From NCBI GenBank assembly GCA_023436945.1, contig JAEZHG010000135.1:1-28247 (forward strand): a DNA stretch of 28,247 nucleotides, read 5' to 3'. This DNA is from Pseudomonadota bacterium (GTDB lineage: Bacteria; Pseudomonadota; Alphaproteobacteria; Caulobacterales; Caulobacteraceae). Positions 15,902-23,888 of this stretch are shown piece after piece. The first letter of the stretch is position 1; every line of letters starts with the position of its first letter. The translations under genes and the position numbers were made by a program. A model generated the notes under the pieces. It was not told the DNA's origin, ran no database searches, and saw only the letters and a list, made by a program, of their open reading frames with translations.

Positions 15902-17719
15902 ATGGTTGGTGGTGATAGTATTGGTCGCGGACTGGCGGGTGAAACACCCGGTTCCGCCGCTCAATCTCTAGCTGCGATTCTGGAAACCCAGTATCTGCGC
16001 TATCTGATTATCGCCAGCTGGGGGCTGGCTGTTGCGGCTGCGCTGGGCTGGCGCACGGGTACGCTGTGGTTTGTCGCCACCGTGCTGGCCGGTACTGTCC
16101 GTGGCATCACCGAGCGTCGCGCTAGCAAGCGCGATACGCGCGACTGGGGCACAGTCTTCCCGATCGTTGCAACGATCACGACGGGTGTGTGGGCCGTAGC
16201 TCCTCTGTTGGCGTGGTTCTCCAACGCTCCATTCGGTCGTGAAATGGCGATGGCGCTTCTGGCGTCGGGATATGTGCTGGTGTTTGCACAGCTACGTAAC
16301 TCGCCGCGTCAGGCCTTGCTGATTTCTTCGCCCTATGGAGTGGCCGCCGGTATTATTGCGGCCAGCCTTTGGGGCACGCCTGAGTTTCTGGCATTCGTGG
16401 CAACCGGCCCGCTGATGCTGGGTGGTCTGTTCGTTCTAGTCATGATGACGCTGCTGCGTGAGGAGCGTATCCGTGCCTTCCAGGAGCATCAGAACCATCT
16501 GATCGCCGAACTGGAAGCCGCACGCGACAAGGCCGATGCCGCCAATACCGCAAAATCGAACTTCCTTGGCGTGATCTCGCACGAACTCCGCACGCCTATG
16601 AATGGCGTACTGGGCGCTGCGCAACTACTGAGCGCATCACGTCTTGATGCCCAGCAGCGCGAGTTCCTGTCTATCATCCGCAACTCCGGTGACAGCCTGC
16701 TGTCGCTGCTGAATGACATCCTCGACCTGACCAAGATCGAAGCCGGTAAGATGGCCTTCGAAGTGGTCGATATCGAGCTGGAAGAACTGCACCATCGTCT
16801 GCTTCAACCGTTCGAGGCGCAGGCCAAGGCCAAGGGTCTGTCGATGGTGCCAGTGTTCGAGGGGGAGGTGCCTTCGATTGTGCGGGGCGATCCTCTGCGC
16901 GTGTCGCAGATCCTGTCGAACCTGCTGTCGAATGCGATCAAGTTCACGGACAAGGGCCAGATTACCTATCGCGTCTTCGGTCGCAGACTGACCGACGCTC
17001 GTGTGGCCTTCGAGTTTTCGGTGACAGATACCGGTGCCGGTATCTCGGAGGAGGATCTGGCGCGCCTGTTCCAGCCCTTCACACAGGTCGATAACTCATC
17101 GACCCGCCGCTTTGGCGGTACGGGGCTTGGTCTGACCATTTCTCGCCGTCTTGCCAATATTATGAACGGCACAATTAATGTGACGTCTGAAGTCGGCAAG
17201 GGTTCTACCTTCACCTTTACCGTCGAGGCCGAGGTGGTTGAATGGGATGCGCCGAGCGTCGATCATGAAGCCGCGCAGGAAGCGCCTGAAGGCTCGGGTC
17301 TGAAGGTACTTGTCGTGGAGGACCATCCGGTAAACCGCATGATCCTAGAGGCATGGATGAGCAGCACTGGCCATGTTGCGTCCACCGCAGAAAACGGCGC
17401 ACTGGCAGTGGAAGCGGCCAATGCTCAACATTTCGATCTGATCATTATGGACGTGAACATGCCCGTGATGGATGGTCTGGAAGCGACGCGACTGATCCGT
17501 GAAGCCAACAACTCCAACAGCGATACGCCGATCATCGTCCTGTCGGCATCGGCGAGGGCAGAGGATCACGAAATCGGTCTGGCTGCAGGTGCGGATGCCT
17601 ATATGAACAAGCCGATCGATTTCCGTCAGCTGGCGATATTCATCAGCCAGGCCACACTAGGCCGTGATGCGCTGAGAGCGGTATCGAATGGTGCCGAAAG
17701 CACCAGCGCTGCGGCCTGA
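15902..17719 (+). CDS. Membrane-bound hybrid histidine kinase
   Basis: The 605-residue product has about six hydrophobic helices in residues 30-185 with hardly any periplasmic sequence, then a short coiled linker (185-215). A HisKA domain carries phospho-His227 in SHELRTP. The HATPase_c domain shows the N-box LLSNAIKFTD (341-350), DTGAGI (376-381) and FGGTGLGL (404-411). A C-terminal receiver domain has acidic pair Glu473/Asp474, phospho-Asp517 in IIMDVNMP and Lys570. It should autophosphorylate and pass phosphate to its own receiver; the next partner is not in the cluster. The lack of a sensory periplasmic domain suggests it senses within the membrane or from the cytoplasm. The start has GAGGGGG 10 bases upstream. 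It is not identifiable as a named kinase. Confidence 0.9.
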   Translation: MVGGDSIGRGLAGETPGSAAQSLAAILETQYLRYLIIASWGLAVAAALGWRTGTLWFVATVLAGTVRGITERRASKRDTRDWGTVFPIVATITTGVWAVAPLLAWFSNAPFGREMAMALLASGYVLVFAQLRNSPRQALLISSPYGVAAGIIAASLWGTPEFLAFVATGPLMLGGLFVLVMMTLLREERIRAFQEHQNHLIAELEAARDKADAANTAKSNFLGVISHELRTPMNGVLGAAQLLSASRLDAQQREFLSIIRNSGDSLLSLLNDILDLTKIEAGKMAFEVVDIELEELHHRLLQPFEAQAKAKGLSMVPVFEGEVPSIVRGDPLRVSQILSNLLSNAIKFTDKGQITYRVFGRRLTDARVAFEFSVTDTGAGISEEDLARLFQPFTQVDNSSTRRFGGTGLGLTISRRLANIMNGTINVTSEVGKGSTFTFTVEAEVVEWDAPSVDHEAAQEAPEGSGLKVLVVEDHPVNRMILEAWMSSTGHVASTAENGALAVEAANAQHFDLIIMDVNMPVMDGLEATRLIREANNSNSDTPIIVLSASARAEDHEIGLAAGADAYMNKPIDFRQLAIFISQATLGRDALRAVSNGAESTSAAA

Positions 17720-17751
17720 GAAAATATCAGAGGCACAGGTGGGTTCCATTT

Positions 17752-17779
17752 ATGGTGTGAGGCGTTAGCCTCGCACCAT
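17752..17779 (+). promoter_or_regulatory. Hairpin enclosing the mscS start codon
   Basis: ATGGTGTGAGGC (17752-17763) pairs with GCCTCGCACCAT (17768-17779) around a GTTA loop: 12 pairs, one a G-U wobble. The last two bases of the right arm are the first two of the mscS ATG. No ribosome site is seen outside the stem, and the T-run of a terminator is missing. It probably hides the start codon in the mRNA. Confidence 0.65.
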
Positions 17780-18707
17780 GCCATTGATGACTGCACTGCC
17801 CACCGAGGGCCTCGCCGCGCCGCTGGAAAGCCTTAGCGGCCTTGAACAGAAAATGTCTGCCGACGCCGTTGTGATTGCCAAGGCGTTGGAGATGCTGGGT
17901 GTTTTCTCGGTCAATCTGACCGTCGCCCTGATTATCTTTGTCCTGACACTGTTTGCCGCGACATGGGCATCGCGCGCGACCAAGAAAATCCTAGGTCGCA
18001 CCCGTTCGTTGCGACAGGACCAGACCGTCATCGGCTTTATCTCGCAGATTGTGCGGGTGGTCGTGATCATCATCGGTATGATCGCTGTTCTGCAGCGACT
18101 AGGCGTACAGACCACCTCTATCATTGCGGTTCTGGGTGCGGCCTCGCTGGCCGTTGGTCTCGCTCTGCAGGGGGCTTTGTCGAACGTCGCGGCAGGCGTT
18201 CTGCTGCTGATCTTGCGACCCTATCGTGTCGGTGACGCCATCGAGGTCAGCGGCGTGGTTGGCACGGTCAGTAAGCTTGATCTGTTCGTCACCCAGATGA
18301 CAAATGCCCGTAATAACAAGATCATTATCCCGAACTCTAAGGTTCTGGGTGATGTGATTACGAACCTGACGGGTCAGAACACACGCCGCGTCGATATCAA
18401 TTTCACTGTTGGCTATGGCGAGAACCTGAATGAGGTCCGCGAGGTGTTGTCATCCATGGCGAAGGCGCATCCCAATGTGCTTAAAACGCCGGAAGTCTGG
18501 ACGGGTGTCACGGGGCTGTTGGACAGCTCGGTGCAGGTCACACTCCACGCATGGGTGAAGACATCAGACCATTTCCAGACCTCAGCCGATCTGATGCAGG
18601 CCGGTAAGGAGGCGCTGGACCAGAACAACATCGAGATACCTTATCCGCATCAGGTCACTATGGACTATGCTCCAAAAGGAATCGGCGAGACCGAGGCCAC
18701 TTCCTAA
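17778..18707 (+). CDS. mscS: Small-conductance mechanosensitive channel, MscS family
   Basis: MscS channels open under membrane tension to release solutes during osmotic down-shock. The 309-residue product has a polar N-terminus of about 40 residues and three helices (about 42-65, 83-106 and 115-140). The third is the pore helix with the classic Ala/Gly pattern in AASLAVGLALQGALSN. The soluble beta domain (RPYRVGDAIEVSGVVGTV, KIIIPNSKVLGDVITNL) and C-terminal domain (IPYPHQVTMDY) follow. The length is near E. coli MscS (286). The ATG at 17778 sits at the foot of a 12-bp hairpin without a clear ribosome site; a later ATG at 17853 would give 284 residues and remains possible. It follows the kinase gene by 58 bases. 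Confidence 0.92.
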   Translation: MPLMTALPTEGLAAPLESLSGLEQKMSADAVVIAKALEMLGVFSVNLTVALIIFVLTLFAATWASRATKKILGRTRSLRQDQTVIGFISQIVRVVVIIIGMIAVLQRLGVQTTSIIAVLGAASLAVGLALQGALSNVAAGVLLLILRPYRVGDAIEVSGVVGTVSKLDLFVTQMTNARNNKIIIPNSKVLGDVITNLTGQNTRRVDINFTVGYGENLNEVREVLSSMAKAHPNVLKTPEVWTGVTGLLDSSVQVTLHAWVKTSDHFQTSADLMQAGKEALDQNNIEIPYPHQVTMDYAPKGIGETEATS

Positions 18708-18726
18708 GACCTGAAAGACGAGTTCC

Positions 18727-19743
18727 TTGCGTTACGACTTTGCATCCGACAACACCGCCGGCATGGCACCTGCCGCGCTGGAGGCTCTGGTCGCTGCCAA
18801 TCAGGGATTTGTCTCCAGCTATGGCTCGGACGACTACTCGCGCCTTGCGGCCGATCATATCCGCCAGATGCTGGATACAGACGCGGAAATCCGTTTTGTA
18901 TTCAGCGGCACGGCGGCAAATTCCATTGCCCTGTCTATGCTCGCCCAGCCGTTTGAGGCTGTTGTCGCCCATCACACGGCGCACGTCTGTACGGATGAGA
19001 CGGGCGCGCCGAGCCTCTTTGGGCACGGCATGGGTTTGATCGGTGTGCCGGGCTATTCGGGCAAGATCGAGTTGGAAGGCCTTTGCGCCGTTTTAGACGA
19101 GCCTGTTGTGGGCCATCGACAGCCTCCGGCGGCCTTGACCCTCACCCAGTGCACCGAATACGGCGCCGTCTATAGCGAAGAAGAGCTTGGAAAGCTGATA
19201 GGCACGGCAAAGGCCGCGGGGCTGGGCATCCATATGGACGGGGCGCGCCTCGCGAACGCTGTGGCCGCGGGATTCGATCCCAAGGATATTGGTCGTCTGG
19301 GCGTGGATATTCTGAGCTTTGGCGGTGCCAAGGCCGGTGCGCACGGCGTCGAGGCTCTGGTTGTCCTCAAAAAGAGCTTAGCGCGGCGCATCGACAACCG
19401 CTTGAAACAGGCGGGCCAGACCGCATCCAAGGGGCGTTTCCTGGCTGCCCCTATGCTGGGTCTTCTGCAAAGCGGACAGTGGCTGTCAGGCGCTGAACAC
19501 GCCAATGCCATGGCCCAGAAGCTGGCCGAAGGTATCGAGACAAATACTCGCTTCGTGCTGGCTCATCCCGTTGAATCCAACACTGTCTTTGTCCGCATGG
19601 ACGATCAGGCAGTGGAAGCCATCCGCGCCAAGGGCTGGGCAGTCTATGCGTTTGATGACGGCTCGATCCGCTTTGTGTGCTCTTGGGCCACTTCAGAAAC
19701 AGCGGTCGAGGAACTTCTAAGCGACCTTTCCGCTTCCAGTTAA
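18727..19743 (+). CDS. ltaE: Low-specificity L-threonine aldolase family enzyme
   Basis: This is a PLP enzyme of the beta-eliminating lyase family that cleaves L-threonine or L-allo-threonine to glycine and acetaldehyde. The 338-residue product begins RYDFASDNTAGM, matching the family's SDN start. It shows FSGTAANSIAL (59-69), HHTAHVCTDETGAP (82-95), the cofactor-binding IHMDGARLANAV (168-179) and the PLP Lys202 in ILSFGGAKAGAHG. The TTG at 18727 is the only start that preserves the conserved RYDFASDNT. It begins 19 bases after mscS and could be co-transcribed. Substrate specificity and physiological role (glycine supply or threonine breakdown) cannot be read from sequence. Confidence 0.9.
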   Translation: MRYDFASDNTAGMAPAALEALVAANQGFVSSYGSDDYSRLAADHIRQMLDTDAEIRFVFSGTAANSIALSMLAQPFEAVVAHHTAHVCTDETGAPSLFGHGMGLIGVPGYSGKIELEGLCAVLDEPVVGHRQPPAALTLTQCTEYGAVYSEEELGKLIGTAKAAGLGIHMDGARLANAVAAGFDPKDIGRLGVDILSFGGAKAGAHGVEALVVLKKSLARRIDNRLKQAGQTASKGRFLAAPMLGLLQSGQWLSGAEHANAMAQKLAEGIETNTRFVLAHPVESNTVFVRMDDQAVEAIRAKGWAVYAFDDGSIRFVCSWATSETAVEELLSDLSASS

Positions 19744-19794
19744 GGTTGGCTGTGTCGGGACGCATGGCGATGAACACCAAAGAGGGCATCGAAT

Positions 19795-21672
19795 ATGCGC
19801 GGTGAAAGAGGCGGACGTGGTGACGTGACTGCAAAGGCTATGCAGGCAGGTCAAACGCCGCCGTCCGAAGCACCCAAAACGCTTCAGGCCATTTCGGATC
19901 TGATCAAGCTGGTGGGCCGCTCGAAGGCACCGCACCTGCGATTGCGCTTGGTTGGTTCAATCCTTCTGACCTTGGCCGGTAAAGGCCTTGGTGTGGCGGC
20001 CCCCCTGGTTCTGGGGGCGGCGGTAAACCATCTGGCACAAGGGCAGGGCGCAGTCGCGGCCATGGGCATGGGCTTTGCCGCCTTCGCCGTGGGCTGGGCT
20101 GTGGTGCGCTTTCTCGCATCGGCCACGCCGCAAATGTCCGACGTTGTTTTTGCACCTGTTCGTGCGGCGGCACAGCGCCAGACGGCGGCCGATACATTCT
20201 CGCACGCCCTGAGCCTGTCGCTTGATTTCCACCAGACCAAGCGGTCGGGCGCGCTTTCACGCATCATGGATCGTGGCGCGCGTGCGGTGGATTTCCTGCT
20301 GCGCATCCTGATGTTCAACCTTGGTCCGACGGTGCTGGAGCTGGTTCTGGCGGCGGCGGTGCTTGGTGGACGCTACGACTGGCGCTTTGCCGCCGTTGCG
20401 ATTGTGGTGGTGCTGACCTATGCGACGGCCACCTTCATGATGGCCAACTGGCGTCTGGAACACCGTCGCGAGATGAATGCCGCTGACGCAGAGGCTGCGG
20501 GCCTGTCCGTCGATGCGCTGCTGAACTACGAGACGGTGAAATCGTTCGGCGCAGAAGGCCGAGCTTCGGAAGCCTATGAGCGCTCGCTCGGCACCTATAT
20601 GCACGCCTCGCTCAAGGCCAATAACTCGCTGGCGGCATTGAACCTTATCCAATCGCTGATCATGAACCTTGGTTTGGGTGTCATGGCGGTTATGGCGGGC
20701 TTCGAAGCGGCGGCGGGTCGCATGGGGCCGGGTGACGTGACTGCGGCTGTGCTGATTATGATCTCCCTCTATCAGCCACTGAATATTCTTGGCTTTGCCT
20801 ACCGCGAAATCCGACAGTCTTTCATAGACATGGAAGAGATGCTTAAGGTCACGCGTCAAAAGCCACAGGTGGCTGACAAGCCTCAGGCGGTGGCTCTTCC
20901 GCGTCCTGATGGCGAGTGTGGCGCAGAGGTTCGCTTCGATAATGTCAGCTTTAAACACGACGCTCGCGCCAATGGGCTGGACGACGTCAGCTTCATTATC
21001 GAACCCGGGACGACGACTGCTCTGGTCGGTCCATCAGGATCGGGCAAGTCCACGATTGTGAAACTGGCGCTGCGTCTGCTTGATCCGCAGTCCGGCACGG
21101 TATCGGTCGCGGGGCATGATGTGCGTGACCTGACGCAGGCATCCTTGCGCAGTTCGGTAGCCTTGGTGCCGCAGGATGTGGCGCTGTTCAACGATACCTT
21201 GGCGGCCAACATCGCCTTTGCGCGACCTGAAGCCAGTGAGGCGGAAATCTGGGCGGCGGCTGAGTCTGCAGAACTGGCCGAGTTCATTCGCGGACTGCCG
21301 GAAGGCATGGAAACCCGCGTGGGCGAGCGCGGCCTGAAGCTTTCGGGTGGCGAGCGCCAGCGTGTCGGCATCGCTCGTGCTTTGCTGGCTGACCCTTGCG
21401 TTCTTATTCTCGATGAGGCGACCAGCGCGCTAGACAGCCGTACCGAGGCTTCGATCCAGCAGACCTTGCGCAAGGCAAGGGCGGGTCGCACCACGCTGGT
21501 GGTTGCGCACCGTCTGTCCACCATCGTGGATGCCGAGCAGATACTGGTTCTGAAAGAAGGACGCGTGGTCGAGCGTGGCGCACACCATCAATTGGTAGCC
21601 CGTCATGGCGGGGAATACGCAGCCCTATGGCGCAAACAAACGCGCGGTAGCAGCGGCGCAGAGACGGCTTAG
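19795..21672 (+). CDS. atm1: Atm1-type ABC exporter (fused permease-ATPase)
   Basis: The 625-residue half-transporter has six helices (about residues 50-330) and a C-terminal ATPase domain: Walker A GPSGSGKST (412-420), signature LSGGERQR (516-523), Walker B CVLILDEATS and H-loop VVAHRLST. Two segments mark the Atm1/ABCB7/heavy-metal-tolerance branch: LNYETVKSFGAE (243-254) and the helix NILGFAYREIRQSFIDMEEM (330-349), near the glutathione site of known Atm1 structures. Family members export glutathione-bound or persulfide compounds needed for cytosolic Fe-S assembly or metal tolerance; this role is inferred. It works as a homodimer in the inner membrane. The stop overlaps the stop of the convergent neighbour (TTAG, 21669-21672). 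Confidence 0.9.
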   Translation: MRGERGGRGDVTAKAMQAGQTPPSEAPKTLQAISDLIKLVGRSKAPHLRLRLVGSILLTLAGKGLGVAAPLVLGAAVNHLAQGQGAVAAMGMGFAAFAVGWAVVRFLASATPQMSDVVFAPVRAAAQRQTAADTFSHALSLSLDFHQTKRSGALSRIMDRGARAVDFLLRILMFNLGPTVLELVLAAAVLGGRYDWRFAAVAIVVVLTYATATFMMANWRLEHRREMNAADAEAAGLSVDALLNYETVKSFGAEGRASEAYERSLGTYMHASLKANNSLAALNLIQSLIMNLGLGVMAVMAGFEAAAGRMGPGDVTAAVLIMISLYQPLNILGFAYREIRQSFIDMEEMLKVTRQKPQVADKPQAVALPRPDGECGAEVRFDNVSFKHDARANGLDDVSFIIEPGTTTALVGPSGSGKSTIVKLALRLLDPQSGTVSVAGHDVRDLTQASLRSSVALVPQDVALFNDTLAANIAFARPEASEAEIWAAAESAELAEFIRGLPEGMETRVGERGLKLSGGERQRVGIARALLADPCVLILDEATSALDSRTEASIQQTLRKARAGRTTLVVAHRLSTIVDAEQILVLKEGRVVERGAHHQLVARHGGEYAALWRKQTRGSSGAETA

Positions 21673-22154
21673 GCGGTCTCTGCCGATCCCGTCTTGGCGC
21701 GCAGAACCTCTTTAAGGCTGTTCAGCACCTGATCACGGGCTTCGCGCTGGCTATCCGGGAGGGTGATCAGCAGGCGGAAGGACTGGGCGTGGACGGTGAC
21801 GATGCGCCAGTCAAAGGGCTCTTCATCCGGCGCGGCGTCCAGCAGGTCACACAGATTGGCCGCCGCCATGCACAGGTCTTCACGTCCGAATGGGCCCGCG
21901 GCGTCAATAATATTGCTCGAATAGCTATAGGCACGGTCCAGCGCCTGCCTGTTTTCGTCCAGATTGGCAGGAAGGGCGAGGGCGGCCAGTTTTGTTATCG
22001 CCTCATCGATAAGCGCGAGACTGCGCGTCTCCAGCGAGGCCAGATTTTCGGCTGCCTGTTTCAGCGCAGTCGTCGTGCTGATGCCACCCGGCTGATCGAT
22101 CAGCGTCGAGAGACGCGAGCGACGACGGTTATGAGTGATGACAGTTCCGGTCAT
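21669..22154 (-). CDS. Small helical protein, possible degenerate Hpt domain
   Basis: The 161-residue product is mostly alpha-helical with no signal or membrane segment. I do not recognise a named family. Residues 74-105 (RAYSYSSNIIDAAG ... MAAANLCDLL) have the spacing of the phospho-His helix of histidine phosphotransfer domains (AHxLKGxAxxxG ... LxxxCxxLE), but Tyr76 stands where the phosphorylated His should be. The gene starts in the ATGA overlap with the upstream response regulator, so the two are made together and may interact. The start at 22154 is set by that overlap. A segment FDWRIVTVHAQSFRLLITLP follows and may add a beta element. A structure-guided comparison is needed before calling this an Hpt domain. 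Confidence 0.75.
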   Translation of the reverse strand: MTGTVITHNRRRSRLSTLIDQPGGISTTTALKQAAENLASLETRSLALIDEAITKLAALALPANLDENRQALDRAYSYSSNIIDAAGPFGREDLCMAAANLCDLLDAAPDEEPFDWRIVTVHAQSFRLLITLPDSQREARDQVLNSLKEVLRAKTGSAETA

Positions 22155-22702
22155 ATCAGCGCCTCGCGATCCTTGTTGAAATGCGCTTTGCGTATTTCCT
22201 CGGCTCGACGCTCTTCGCCGAACCACGGGACATTTTTGAAACGCCGGTCAGGTCCGAGATAATCGCCAACCTCAAGGAAGGGGCGGTTATCGCGAGATAC
22301 CCAAACAATACGTTCCAGCAGGGTAAGCGAACTAAAAGGCTTGGTGATCAGGAAGTTGGCACCGCAATCGCGGGTTTCACTGACCTTTGAACGCCTAACG
22401 TGTGTGGCGGTCATGATGACAGGAGCGAAGGCGTTCGGCTCCAACTTAGAACGCCGTAACCACCGTACGAATTCATAACCGGACATGCCGGGCATATCGG
22501 CGTCGACCAAAATCAGGTCTACGGGAACTTCACCCAAAATCGAAATCGCTTCGGATGCAGAACTGAGGCTGTATCGGACCTTAAGCCCGAAACCGGCCAG
22601 AGCCTGTACCGTCAACTCGCGTGCGAACTCGGAATCGTCGATGACCATGGTCACCGCGCCATCGAAGTTGAACACGGCGCTTTCGCGCAGCGTTTCGCCC
22701 AT
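22151..22702 (-). CDS. Single-domain response regulator with C-terminal tail
   Basis: The 183-residue product is a receiver domain (about residues 15-135) with no DNA-binding domain. Phospho-Asp67 lies in LILVDADMPGMSG, the acidic pair is Asp22/Asp23 in VIDDSEF, the Thr/Ala switch is in IMTATH and Lys121 is in ITKPFS. The tail of about 45 residues has GPDRRFKN and EERR motifs and a basic end. The ATG at 22702 lacks a clear ribosome site; a GTG at 22732 with GGAG upstream is an alternative and would add 10 residues. The stop overlaps the next gene (ATGA). Its kinase is not evident; the hybrid kinase 5 kb away is a candidate only by proximity. A TTAA-N6-TTAA motif lies upstream. Confidence 0.88.
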   Translation of the reverse strand: MGETLRESAVFNFDGAVTMVIDDSEFARELTVQALAGFGLKVRYSLSSASEAISILGEVPVDLILVDADMPGMSGYEFVRWLRRSKLEPNAFAPVIMTATHVRRSKVSETRDCGANFLITKPFSSLTLLERIVWVSRDNRPFLEVGDYLGPDRRFKNVPWFGEERRAEEIRKAHFNKDREALI

Positions 22703-22751
22703 ACCGGGCGAGCGGGCCGTCAAATAGGACACGCCAAACCAACTCCAAGGC

Positions 22752-22811
22752 AAAAAGAAAGCGTTGCGATTCTATTTTAGGGTTAAGACCCCTTAACAAA
22801 TCGCAACGCTT
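22752..22811 (-). terminator. Terminator after accA with nested inner hairpin
   Basis: On the minus strand a perfect 13-bp stem (22799-22811 with 22759-22771, core AGCGTTGCGATT) is followed by TCTTTTT, an intrinsic terminator 34 bases after the accA stop. Its 27-base loop contains a second palindrome, GTTAAG-ACCC-CTTAAC (22782-22797). The element also lies directly upstream of the response regulator gene. Confidence 0.85.
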
Positions 22812-22844
22812 GCTTGTCTTTAGGCCGTTTGGGCCAATTTGGTC

Positions 22845-23795
22845 TTAGCCGAGGCGACCGATCGCATAGAAGCGGTCTGCACGCTGGGCGCGCAGTTGGT
22901 CTGCGGAAAGGCCAGAGAGGGACTTCAGTTCTTCTTCCAGCACATCACCGACGTTCTGGATCGCGGTATCGCGGGCCGTGTGGGCACCGCCCATCGGTTC
23001 CTTGATCACGCGGTCGACGATCTTCAGGTCCAGCAGGTCGGGGCCGGTGATCTTCATGGCCATGGCGGCGTCTTTGGCGCGCGAACCGTCGCGCCACAGG
23101 ATGCCTGCGGCACCTTCCGGCGAGATCACCGAATAGATCGAGTGTTCCAGCATCAGCACGCGGTTGGCCGCAGCAATAGCGATAGCGCCGCCCGAACCAC
23201 CTTCACCGGTGACGGTGGAGATGTAGGGCACGCCCAGCGTCAGGCCGCGTTCGGTCGAGCGGGCAATGGCCTCGGCCTGACCGCGCTCTTCGGCACCCAG
23301 GCCCGGATAGGCACCGGCGGTGTCGACGAAGCTGAGAACCGGCAGGCCGAACTGTTCGGCCATATCCATCAGGCGCACAGCCTTACGGTAGCCTTCGGGA
23401 CGGGCCATGCCGAAGTTGTGCTTCAGGCGGGTCTGGGTGTCGTGACCTTTTTCGTGGCCCATGATGACGACGCCCTGACCACGGAAATGGGCCAGACCGC
23501 CCAAAATCGCCTGGTCGTCACCGAACTGGCGGTCGCCGTGCAGTTCTTCGAAGTCCGTGAACAGGCCGTCGATATAGTCGATGAAGTGCGGACGTTGCGG
23601 GTGGCGCGCAACCTGCGTGCGCTGCCATGGATCGAGATTGTCATAGGTCTCGCTGCGCAGAGCAGCGGCCTTGGATTTCAAGGTCTCGATTTCTTCTTCG
23701 AAGGAGCCGCTGGAGGGATCGAGCTGTGAAAGCTCGCGAATCTTGGCTTCCAGTTCAGCAATCGGTTTTTCGAATTCGAGATAGTGCGTGGCCAT
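22845..23795 (-). CDS. accA: Acetyl-CoA carboxylase carboxyltransferase subunit alpha
   Basis: AccA with AccD transfers the carboxyl group from carboxybiotin to acetyl-CoA, making malonyl-CoA for fatty acid synthesis. The 316-residue product is normal in length. It begins THYLEFEKPIAELEAKI, typical of the family, and contains GDRQFGDDQAI, FGMARPEGYRKAVRLM, FVDTAGAYPGLGAEERGQ, GEGGSGGAIAI and SVISPEGAAGILW. The start at 23795 is fixed by homology (MATHYLEFEKP); a longer reading from 23822 has no support. It follows xerD by 93 bases on the same strand and ends at a strong terminator. BirA, encoded at the other end of the window, biotinylates the AccB partner of this complex. Confidence 0.96.
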   Translation of the reverse strand: MATHYLEFEKPIAELEAKIRELSQLDPSSGSFEEEIETLKSKAAALRSETYDNLDPWQRTQVARHPQRPHFIDYIDGLFTDFEELHGDRQFGDDQAILGGLAHFRGQGVVIMGHEKGHDTQTRLKHNFGMARPEGYRKAVRLMDMAEQFGLPVLSFVDTAGAYPGLGAEERGQAEAIARSTERGLTLGVPYISTVTGEGGSGGAIAIAAANRVLMLEHSIYSVISPEGAAGILWRDGSRAKDAAMAMKITGPDLLDLKIVDRVIKEPMGGAHTARDTAIQNVGDVLEEELKSLSGLSADQLRAQRADRFYAIGRLG

Positions 23796-23850
23796 AAAGC
23801 GCCCGTGTAACGACCGCGCCATCTTGGCGCTACGGAAAGTGGCGGACCCT

Positions 23851-23866
23851 AAAACCCGAAGGGCCT
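23851..23866 (-). terminator. Weak terminator after xerD
   Basis: On the minus strand AGGCCC-TTC-GGGTTT can form a short stem (three G-C pairs plus wobbles) followed by T, 23 bases after the xerD stop. This small CCC-TTC-GGG-TTTT form is common in high-GC alphaproteobacteria, but it is weak. A second small hairpin, GCGCCA-TCT-TGGCGC (23816-23830), lies between it and accA. Confidence 0.35.
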
Positions 23867-23888
23867 CGCGGCAAGAGACAGCATCATA

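Noticed and set aside
22839..23729. Plus-strand open frame opposite accA
   Set aside because: Mirror of AccA; the composition (His, Gln, Val, Gly) is that of a reversed GC-rich gene.
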